Source: Psilocybe azurescens (taxonomy: Eukaryota; Basidiomycota; Agaricomycetes; Agaricales; Agrocybaceae). From it: a stretch of 64,000 bases of DNA. Shown here piece after piece: positions 50,573 through 60,820 of this stretch (within the stretch, counting starts at the first letter, position 1; each line of letters begins with the position of its first letter). The position numbers and the translations under genes were made by a program. Below the pieces are notes generated by a model, which saw only the letters and a list, made by a program, of their open reading frames with translations, did no database searches and was not told where the DNA came from. Location of the stretch: positions 205,663 to 269,662 of the forward strand of contig JAJIRX010000602.1 in the NCBI GenBank assembly GCA_023853785.1, read 5' to 3'.

Positions 50573-50800
50573 ATGTCCTTGTACAGGAAATATCATATAC
50601 GGAGGAGACGGCTATGGTGCGTATTTGCTTACTTTCCTTTCCAATCCGTACAACTCAGCTACATACTACAAGTAGCAGTTTTCCCGCTCCCGGACCCAGA
50701 AAGGTTGGCACGTACGGGAACGATAATAACAATCGAACACCAAAGGTTTCTAGCACCTTCTCTTTGTCCACCCCTTCATTGCACGATGACGATTTACAGC
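50573..50800 (+). pseudogene. 3' remnant of an additional ankyrin gene
   Basis: About 230 bp closely match the reverse complement of 4081-4290, the 3' end of ankyrin copy A' (shared words such as GTAGCAGTTTTCCCGCTCCC). Gene C already ends at 49327, so this is the tail of a separate, otherwise lost ankyrin copy that once preceded TPR-CHAT D. Confidence 0.75.
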
Positions 50801-52240
50801 ATCCGCAAACAGGATACTCGAACTTGCTCGAATACGTCAGGGATCCTTGGCCCAGTTTCTCTGTCAAGCACGGGAACATCAACATCGACATGGGAGTCTC
50901 CCATTTTCACCGTCTATGAAATTTCTCAATGACTGCCTACACCCTATGGCTTAATTGCCGCAAGAGCGACATTGAGTCTGAGTGTTTGTTCGATGACACT
51001 GATACATCCAACTTTCGCAATACGATTCTTCATGATGTCTTACATACTGTCTTATAGATCACTTACACACTCTCTGTACTTATGTTGGAAATATTGTTAG
51101 ATTTGCTGCTTTTGTCCGTGATGCTAGACTTGCAACTGCCGACGTTCAAACTGCCCTGCGGTGTTCTTCTGGACAGTTAACTCATTTCGGATCAGACAAA
51201 ACACGATGAATTTTCTTTTTCGAGCTTACTTGACTCTCTCATGCGATGTTAATATGTAATTTATTATTTATAAAATACATTGGGCAAATGCTGGGCATAC
51301 ATATGTGAATATTTTCAGATTAGTACCCCGTGCTTCGCACGGGTCAAGGGCTCAAATTATATATATATAAACCACAAGCCACTGAACAGCATCCTCCGGG
51401 GTGGAGTAGAGATGTACCTGTGCGACCCTGACGAGACGATGAAATGGCTATGCTACGAGATATTGGCTAGAAAGATTCGCCACGAAGTGCAGCTCAAGTG
51501 CCCAACAAGCGTCCGGAGTATGAAGTAAAACTTTCAGCGAAAGAGGGGCTTCACTTGACATTGCAACTCACCAACAAAATACGTATTTGCGTAGGTTTTC
51601 TTCTCTAACTGAAGCACGCTTGAAAGGGGTACTTTGGAGGAGGAGATTTCTCTGAAAGCGAGAACAGTGGTCTGCAATGACACAGAACAAGTGAAAAATA
51701 CGAATTTTAATAGAGGAATATGATCTAACACACCTTGCTAAATAAACCCGTCCGTTTGTCCACATCGAACCTCTGCAGACAAGAGAGCCGTGTCCTGCTA
51801 TTGGCCAGATACAGATATTTAAGGAGCGTCATGTTGGGGGAGAGAGAAAAGAGGTCAACAGTACCGGTGCCGGTGCCGGCGCGTCTGGAATTACAGGACA
51901 CCCTTAATCATAACTTGCTCATAACTCATACCTCTCACAATCCACAACCCTATATTCTCAATCTAAATTAACAAACCTAAATTGTGGATGCCACAAGGGC
52001 AGTCTGCTTCAATGTTGGTGCTATGCACGCATAGCAGAGTTGAAGGAATTGGATTAAATTTATCTTGACGGCTGTACCAAGTTTGTCGTCTTTTTGCATA
52101 GCCCCTACATATAAGCCTCAACTGAGCTGGCTTCCAGTATGGCCTTCCTCTATCCACAACTTATAATCATATCACCACTATGATAGAGACATTACTCGAT
52201 AACAAATTAGATGCGTGTCCACCCAACAGCCAGGATCTCA
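50801..52240. other. Conserved spacer upstream of TPR-CHAT D
   Basis: 51020-52240 is the reverse complement of the spacers at 15591-16840 and 2933-4090. It carries a candidate Helitron-like end at 51320-51343. No supported gene. Confidence 0.65.
51320..51343 (-). mobile_element. Helitron-like 3' terminus (candidate), right arm
   Basis: On the minus strand a perfect hairpin CCCGTGC-GAA-GCACGGG (51327-51343) is followed by GTA and CTAA, then T. This is the mirror image of the left-arm signature at 16441-16462. Only the terminus is seen. Confidence 0.38.
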
Positions 52241-55200
52241 TATCTTCGAAGTTCATGTTCGTATCACCTTTTTGGAGACTTTTGTCGTTTCTAACAATAT
52301 GTGTGCAGATATCATGGCGAGAGTAACGGTGCAGAATCAAGTGCACAAGAGATCCCACCATTTTCAGTACGTTTCTTACCATATTCGATACATCGCAATT
52401 TAACGAAGAGCAGGTCAAGGGTACAGGCTTGGCTGGATGCACTGCAGACATTGATGGAAACACTCCGATTGCAATAGATGTAAGCAAATTGAAGTTGTCT
52501 CGCTCCCCTGGGTATGATAATAATGACACATAATACAGAACTTAATTAACGACGAAGACTCGGAAGAAGCGTCTGAGATCGTTGCTCCTGCTACCTCGCT
52601 CATGGCAGAATGCAAGGCAGAGTTATCACTTTCAAACTTTGACACCGCGATCTTCCTATTTTGCCAAGTTTTCGGTAGCCTTCCAATGACGTATCCACTC
52701 CAAATTGATGCCATGAGATACCTTGCGTCCGCCTTGGGTGCCAGACTCATGTACACCAATCAGAATGAAGATTTTGCGGAATATTCGTCGCTTCGCCTTC
52801 AGAACCGAGACCAAGTCATAAGTCCTAATCAGGACACTACCGCCATTAGACAGGAGGACGAGACCGATACACAAGATACAATGGAATTGGCGAAGGGATC
52901 TTTGATAAATTTCCAGAAGTCGACTTCCCTTCATGTCCTCAACACCGTGATTTTCCTGGTTCAACAATCACTTCCACATCTTTCATTTGGATCTACTACC
53001 CGTTATGTCTCCTTCACCACTCTTGTTGATGGATTATATGCCCGGCTTTACCATTTGCATGATACGACTGCCGGTGATCTAGGCGAAACTATTTGTAGCC
53101 TGCAAGACGCCATGGTATTTCGTACTAAGCAAGTTCGGAAAAATTCATTTACAAACACTCGGATTCGACTGTGTGGGTCGTTAATAGAACGATTGAACTT
53201 AACGCGCGCTATTTCTGGTCTTCAAAGAGCATTGGTTTGGCTGAAAGCCGGGAATACGGAAGACACGAGAAATACCACAAGTGCCCACCAACAATATTCG
53301 TCCGCCATGAAACTCTACGAACAGTTCACTGAGTACGGTAACATGGGTGACCTGAATACCGCAGTGACACTTTTCCGTGAAGTAATCGCAGAAAGGCCTG
53401 AGAGAACTGAGGACTATGTTGCTGGTGTCCGTAATCTTACTTCTCTGGTGGCGGTCCTATTGGAGCATGATGGTCAGCAAAGTGATCTCGGTGAGGCCAT
53501 TTGTTTCGACAGGCAAGCTGTCGAACCCCGACTTTCACCGCCTCCCGATCGATCCATGTCGCTCAATAGTCTTGCGAACGCATTGCAGACACGATTCGAC
53601 CAACGTGGTGAACGAAGTGATCTCGATGAAGTCATATCTCTGCATAGGCAAGCTCTCGAGCTCCGACTTGCACACCATCCTGAACACCCCAGGTCACTCA
53701 GTAATCTTGCTAATGCACTGCGGAAACGATGCATCCAAGGAGGTGAACAAGGTGATCTGGATGAAGCCATATCTCTCCATAGGCAAGCTCTTGAGCTCCG
53801 GCCTGCACTGCATCCTGATCGATCTGTGTTGCTCAACAATCTTGGTCTTGTACTGTGGACACGATTCAACCAACACGGTAAACAAGGTGATCTGGATGAA
53901 GCGATCTCTCTCCACAGGCAAGCTCTTGAGCTCCGACCTGCACCCCGTCCTGATCGATCTACGTCGCTCAACAATCTTGCTCTTGTACTTTGGACACGAT
54001 TCAACCAACATGGTAAACAAGGTGATCAGAGATGAAGCGATCTCTCTCCACAGGCAAGCTCTTGAGCTCCGACCTGCACCCCATCCTGATCGATCTACGT
54101 CGCTCAACAATCTTGCTTTTGTACTTGGGACACAATTCAACCAACATGGTAAACAAGGTGATCTGGATGAAGCGATCTCTCTCCACAGGCAAGCTCTTGA
54201 GCTCCGACCTGCACCCCGTCCTGATCGATCAATATCGCTTGACAATCTTGCTGTTGTACTTAGGACACGATTCAACCAACACGGTAAACAAGGTGATCTG
54301 GATGAAGCGATCTCTCTCCACAGGCAAGCTGTTGAGCTCCAACCTGCACCCCATCCTGATCGATCTATGTCGCTCAACAATCTTGCTTTTGTACTTGGGA
54401 CACAATTCAACCAACACGGTAAACAAGGTGATCTAGATGAAGTGATCTCTCTCCACAGGCAAGCTCTTGAGCTCCGACCTGCACCCCATCCTGATCGATC
54501 AATATTGCTCGACAATCTTGCTCTTGTACTTAGGACATGATTCAACCAATACGGTAAACAAGGTGATCTGGATGAAGCGATCTCTCTCCACAGGCAAGCT
54601 CTTGAGCTCCGACCTGCACCCCATCCTGATCGATCTACGTTGCTCAACAATCTTGCTCTTGTACTTTGGACACGATTCAACCAACACGGTAAACAAGGTG
54701 ATCAAGAGATGAAGCGATCTCTCTCCACAGGCAAGCTCTTGAGCTCCGACCTGCACCCCATCCTGATCGATCAATATTGCTCGACAATCTTGCTCTTGTA
54801 CTTAGGACACGATTCAACCAACACGGTAAACAAGGTGATCTGGATGAAGCGATCTCTCTCCACAGGCAAGCTCTTGAGCTCCGACCTGCACCCCATCCTG
54901 ATCGATCTACGTCAGCTCAACAATCTTGCTCTTGTACTTTGGACACGATTCAACCAACACGGTAAACAAGGTGATCTGGATGAAGCGATCTCTCTCCACA
55001 GGCAAGCTCTTGAGCTCCGACCTGCACCCCATCCTGATCGATCAATATTGCTCGACAATCTTGCTCTTGTACTTAGGACACGATTCAACCAACACGGTAA
55101 ACAAGGTGATCTGGATGAAGCGATCTCTCTCCACAGGCAAGCTCTTGAGCTCCGACCTGCACCCCATCCTGATCGATCTACGTCAGCTCAACAATCTTGC

Positions 55201-58054
55201 TCTTGTACTTAGGACACGATTCAACCAACACGGTAAACAAGGTGATCTAGATGAAGCGATCTCTCTCCACAGGCAAGCTCTTGAGCTCCGACCTGCACCC
55301 CGTCCTGATCGATCTATGTCGCTTCAACAATCTTGCTCTTGTACTTTGGACACGATTCAACCAACACGGTAAACAAGGTGATCTAGATGAAGCGATCTCT
55401 CTCGACAGGCAAGCTCTTGAGCTCCGACCTGCACCCCATCCTGATCGATCAATATCGCTCGACAATCTTGCTCTTGTACTTTGGACACGATTCAACCAAC
55501 ACGGTAAACAAGGTGATCAAGAGATGAAGCGATCTCTCTCCACAGGCAAGCTCTTGAGCTCCGACCTGCACCCCATCCTGATCGATCTACGTCAGCTCAA
55601 CAATCTTGCTTTTGTACTTGGGACACAATTCAACCAACACGGTAAACAAGGTGATCTAGATGAAGCGATCTCTCTCGACAGGCAAGCTCTTGAGCTCCAA
55701 CCTGCACCCCATCCTGATCGATCTATGTCAGCTCAACAATCTTGCTCTTGTACTTTGGACACGATTCAACCAACACGGTAAACAAGGTGATCTGGATGAA
55801 GCGATCTCTCTCCACAGGCAAGCTCTTGAGCTCCGACCTGCACCCCATCCTGATCGATCAATATCACTCGACAATCTTGCTCTTGCACTTGGGACACGAT
55901 TCAACCAACACGGTAAACAAGGTGATCTGGATGAAGCGATCTCTCTCCACAGGCAAGCTGTTGAGCTCCAACCTGCACCCCATCCTGATCGATCTATGTC
56001 AGCTCAACAATCTTGCTCACGCAGTGCAAACCCAATTCAACCAACGCGGTGAACGAAATGATCTCGATGAAGCCATTTCTCTGCATAGGCAAGCTCTCAA
56101 GCTCCGACTTCCACCCCATCCCAAACGCTCCACCTCACTCAATGATCTTGCTAATGCACTGTGGGCACAATTCAACCAAGGAGGTAAACAACATGATCTC
56201 GATGAAGCGATGTCCTTCTTCTCTGCTTCTACACATTACTTATTCCAACCTCCATCTCAACGTCTCAACTTTGCAAAGACATGGATACGCCTCGCTGTTC
56301 AAAGCCAACATAGCTCTGCAATTCACGCATATGAAACTGCCCTACAGGCTTTACCACAACTCGCTGCTTTGAGTTTGGATGTACAATCACGACAGAACGC
56401 CTTGACCACGGGCACCGATGGCTTAGCCCGTGATGCATCTATATATGCTATTCTCTCTGGAAATTTAGACAAAGCTATAGAATTTTTGGAATCAGGTCGA
56501 GCCATCTTCTGGTCACAGGTCCTATCTCTCCGCTTCTCCCTTTTCATCAACTCCGCAACATCGAACCAAATGGTCCAGAATTAGCGGATAGACTGCAAGA
56601 TATTGCCAACGAGCTCGAGAATGGATCTCATCGTGATGCCACTGCTAAACTTTTAGACAATCGGAAAAAGTTAACCATAGACCAGGAAGCTTCCCGACTT
56701 AATCGCCCTTAATGAAGAATGGGAGCAAAATATTCTCAAAGTCAGGGAATTGGATGGGTTCCAGGATTTTCTACTCCCACCTCGTTTATCCTCACTCAAA
56801 CTGGCTGCATCCAAACACCCAGTTGTCTTTCTCATCGAAAATGATGTTCGCAGTCACTGCCTCATCATGACATCAACAAACATTCATGACATCCCCTTCC
56901 ACACTTACACACTCCTATCTTGAAGATTCTTGTTGATAGTGTCCGTATGGCTACCTCTCAGTCTGTGATATCACGGTCGTTCATTGATCAAACCCGAGAC
57001 ACAATCGTCAAGCTCCTGGGTGAAGAGCGAGGAATAAGCTTTGAGAATGATGGTGGAGGCTCGGATGGCACCTTCAAATCTGTTTTGAAAATGTTGTGGG
57101 ACGAAATGGTGAAGCCGATCATCGATTGCCTGAATATCAAGGTCGGTCAATAATACTTTTCAGCAAATGATCGGCCTATTTATAAAATGACACAGAAATC
57201 TGATGACATGCCTCTCTTGCAATGGTGCCCAACTGGTCTGTTTACTTTCCTTCCCATCCATGCCGCGGGCAACTATGATAGTGCCCTAGCTATCGATTGC
57301 GCTCCAGATTATTTTGTTTCTTCATATACTCCAACTGTAGGCGCGCTTCTTACTGAGCCATCCACGGCCACCACTGAAGCCACCACCAAAATGTTTTGAA
57401 TGATGACAGTCATCGAATCTCAACAATTGGCTTCTACAAAAGACGAGTTAAACAAAATTCGGCAGTACGTATCTAGTGACGCTCTTGTGGAATTGGGTGT
57501 CCCTGGATCACCCGCAGAGATCGAAGATGTTGCCTCCCGTCTTTCAACTGTGTCTGTCGTCCACTTTGCATGCCATGGCATGCAAAATCCATTGAAAACC
57601 TCTGGATAGCGGACTGAAGCTGTCCGATGGACTACTTCGGATCTCGAGGATTATGAAGGAGAAGATGCCGAATGGATCACTTGCGTTTCTGTGCGCCCTG
57701 TGAGACGGCGATGGGTGTCCAAAATTTACCGGATGAGGCAATGAGCCTAGCTGCATGCCTGCTGTTTTCAGGATTTCGGCGGGTTATTGCTACCATGTGG
57801 TACGTTTTTTCTCTTTGGCATTCTTCCGAGAACATATATTCTAATAGGACTGGCTAGGGAAATGATGGACAGAGACGGGCCTACTGTCGCGAGACGCATT
57901 CTATCGAGAACTTTTCCGTGGTCCTGACGGGAAAACGGCTGGTGAACTAGATGTGACGAAGTCTGTGTATGCTCTTCACATCGCGGTCAAGGAGCTACGT
58001 TCCCGGAATGTTTCGTTCCGGCGATGGGTTCCTTTCATTCATATGGGAAAATGA
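52240..58054 (+). pseudogene. TPR-CHAT protein, copy D (decayed)
   Basis: Short 5' exons end in DGNTPIAID at about 52480. After an intron of about 55-60 nt the frame continues NLINDEDSEEASEIV through the N-terminal region to about 53480. About 20 TPR units follow (53480-56220), then the LALTTGTDGLARDASIY-type linker and the CHAT domain ending WVPFIHMGK at 58054. Damage relative to B: +1 at 54028, a TGA at 54538-54540, +2 at 54704, repeated +1 insertions (GTCAGCTC in place of GTCGCTC) in several units, and further shifts near 56530, 56706 and 57595. A TGA in the linker lies near 57397, and a +1 insertion disrupts the CHAT Cys motif near 57700. The His motif VVHFACHGMQN survives. Indels sum to a net shift, so no full product is possible. 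Stops and amplified indels argue for genuine decay. Confidence 0.85.
53480..56220 (+). repeat. TPR-coding tandem array D, 135-bp unit with about 271-bp dimers
   Basis: About 20 units. Unit starts (GGTGAT) fall at 53751, 53886, 54021, 54157, 54292, 54427, 54562, 54697, 54834, 54970, 55105, 55241, 55377, 55512, 55650, 55786 and 55921. The spacings of 135-138 bp record the indels directly. An A-type tail (ATATTGCTCGACAATC) and a B-type tail (ACGTCAGCTCAACAATC) alternate between 54697 and 55241. Confidence 0.93.
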
Positions 58055-58239
58055 GATGCGTATATATTACAAGCTGTAGAAAGAATTTCATGTACCCATG
58101 TGCCTAATTATTGCGTAAAAGCACCCTCAAAGTTCAGAAAGCAATGAGCCGAAATTGACAATGAGCCCGACAACATGGGCCTTAAATACTGGGCACGGAC
58201 TACTGCTACCCAACACACGAATCCCAGGCTTCCTTAACC

Positions 58240-59130
58240 ATGCAACCCACTATCAAAATCACATCTTTCATTGAGCATGTTAACGCGTTGCCAGCAGAGC
58301 CAGGAGTGTCGCTTGATGCGGTCTTGCAGCCATCTCTCGATGACGAGGCTGAGTTGAGAAAGTTGTTCGCGACCAACAAGAAGAACCCACGTCTTTCCAA
58401 CCCCCGCTTCAGCCTGGTCGACGCGTTCGATGCTCCAGCTGCCGTCAGGACCATCAGGGCTCAAGTTGTTGAAGGAAAAGAGGGTCTTTCTGCTAAATAT
58501 GTCATGCCAGTTACCGATGACAACAGGAGACTTGAAGGGACACCTTCCACAGTCGCCGATGTCGAAGAATTCAAGAAGAACTGGGTGATTTTCACAGAAG
58601 GACCTTTGTCACAGCTTGTGAATTGGAACAATGTTGTTACCGCCCGGCCGGATCTGTGCTCGCGTGTTTGACATCTCTTTTGGAAGGCGATACGGTTTCG
58701 AAGCATGCGATCAAAAAATACTACCATTCCAACGCGTACCCGACTTCGGATGTTGATCTTTTCTTGTGGGGTATGACTCCATAGCAGGTACACGATATTT
58801 TTGTTGTGCATGTCTTGGTGGGACCCAGTCCAGTAAATATATCAATCCAGCAGGTAGATACATCCATGTACCAGTATGACCTAAACAGTTTGTCTCTTTA
58901 TAACGCACTTGTATAAAATCGGATTGCTGATGGTGCGAGATGTAGGACATACACTCGTCTCTACTGCGATTGCAGGTCGCCGTTGGTCCACAGCAAAACT
59001 TGTTCTTGCAATAGCCACAGCTCAATATCATCCCGCCGACAAGAAAGATGAGATTAAGTTTAACCTCCATATACATTCAGGTGGGCTTCATTTATTGTGT
59101 TCTGGCCCAAAACATGCTCACCTGTTATGG
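58240..59130 (+). pseudogene. Ankyrin/NTase-like gene, deletion derivative D'
   Basis: It begins MQPTIKITSFIEHVNALP and stays in frame through the region that is shifted in copy C. After the YPTSDVDLFLWG segment (shifted by an indel near 58650, with TAG replacing a Gln codon near 58783) it jumps at about 58815. The new sequence in C and B' lies far downstream, before GHTPLSAAIAG (58945), and includes LVLAIATAQYHPADKKDE. All ankyrin-rich exons between are missing and homology ends near 59130. It sits directly behind TPR-CHAT D, the position expected for the next module. Confidence 0.85.
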
Positions 59131-59600
59131 ACACTTTATTTTCTTTTTGCTTTTGCTTTTTTCTTTTTTCTTTTTTCTTTCTCCTTTCTTTTCTTTTCCC
59201 TTTTCTTTGTCATCTGTCACATCATTGATACATCATCGTATGTTCTGATGAACTTTGCTTTCCATCATATCTATGAAACTCCATCATATCTTTGATGGAC
59301 TTTCACTTCTATCTTTTATGATACATCTTTTGATGAACGCTTGATCTGTTTCCTCTATTCTTATATACATCTGCTGATGAACATTCAAACTTGTTTCAAC
59401 TTGCTGTGTGGTTCATAGTATTTATACCAGGAAGGATCCACTGTATTCTTTAGCTAGTTCTTGAGAATCTAACCTCTTACTTGACACCGCTTGGAACTCA
59501 CTGTTCTTGACTACTTGACTGTTGGCTTTATCCACGCACGTGAATATAAGCTTGAAGTCATAACAAAGAACTAGCTCATCTACGAATCTCGCCCGCTCCC
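59131..59600. other. Intergenic region with polypyrimidine tract
   Basis: 59145-59215 is almost pure C/T on the plus strand (runs of CTTTTTT), then AT-rich sequence with repeated CATCATAT-like words. No LTR ends were identified before the Gypsy element. Confidence 0.5.
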
Positions 59601-59639
59601 CAGCAGACAAGACCTCTGAAACCCAAAACGAAACACGGC

Positions 59640-60764
59640 ACCACTGAAAGGCGGAATTCCCGCTACTGACAGCTCAGAAGAAGGAACCCCGACACAAAAT
59701 TGGCAGACACCAAACCCATCCAGACAAAGCTCTGAAGATATCAACCTAGGCAACGAAGACCTATCAAACTCGCTATACAACTTATTATCAACCCTGGCGA
59801 TAGATCAAGAAGAACAAGACACAGACATGGTTGAAACAAACGGAAAGAAAGAAATCTCGATCAACAAACCCACCGTGATTTGATGGAGACAGGATAAATC
59901 CAGGTCTTTCATCCAAGACTGCTATCTCTACATGGACATAAACAATGATGTCTACAACACAGACAAGAAGAAAATTGCCTTCATTTTATCATTTTGCATG
60001 GAAGGAGGAGCAAAACTATGGAAGGAACAGTACTTGACCTTGAGGACGAAAGGAACTAGTCCCAACCAAACCCTCGAATGGGACACCCTCGGAACATTTC
60101 TTGAAAAATTCCACGATGCATTCACTCCAGTGGATGAAACCAGATCAGCCATGAATGACATAAAACGACTTAGGCAAAAAACCCAACGAAAGGGTGGAAG
60201 ACATCATCAACAAGTTCAAATTGTTGGTAGGACAAGCCAATCTAGGAACAGAAACGGAATCAGACCACACCCACCTCATTGGATTATTCCAAAATGCATC
60301 ACACCTCAGCTTGCTGACAGGATCCTGTACTCTGAAGACCTTCCAAGGACAATCCAAGGCTGGTACAAAAAGCAACAACATTTGACACCAACTATAGACT
60401 GGCCAAGGTCTTTAGAGAAGAACCAGAAGAACGCAGGAGGACGCCACGCTGGAACAATTTCCCAAGGAACAACAGGAACTACGACCCAAACAGGATGGAC
60501 ATAAGCGCCATGACAGCTGAAGAACAAGCCAAATTAATCAGGAATGGCGCCTGTTTCAGGTGCAAACAACGAGGACATCTATCCAGAGATTGCCCACAGA
60601 AAGGACCAACAAACCAGAACAGAACCCAAGGACAACCCAGCAAGAAGTGGACCCCAAAGGAACTCCATGCCCATATCAGGAGCCTGAACAAGGACGAAAA
60701 AGACAAACTCGCAGACCTCATGGTTAAAACAGGATTTGAAGAGAAAGAAGAAAAGGATTTTTAA
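59640..60764 (+). pseudogene. Gypsy gag (capsid and CCHC zinc knuckle), broken
   Basis: Readable pieces include GGAKLWKEQYL (capsid) and, in another frame, the CCHC knuckle CFRCKQRGHLSRDC near 60555-60595. A TGA at about 59880 and shifts near 60170 and 60300-60480 interrupt the frame. No single product is possible. Confidence 0.8.
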
Positions 60765-60820
60765 AGTGGAGAAACAGAGCAACATCTGTCTCTCCTTATC
60801 TGAAGATACAATCTGTACTT

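Noticed and set aside
53474..54774. Minus-strand ORFs of up to 328 codons across array D
   Set aside because: These are antisense reading of the 135-bp unit; the repeat composition explains the length.
54280..55000. Splicing from GTAAAC to GTCAG in copy D as a way to rescue the frame
   Set aside because: Each unit has a donor-like GTAAAC and the inserted CAG makes a plausible acceptor after CTGAT. However, removing the 90-nt interval leaves the downstream unit out of register, so it does not restore the TPR frame.
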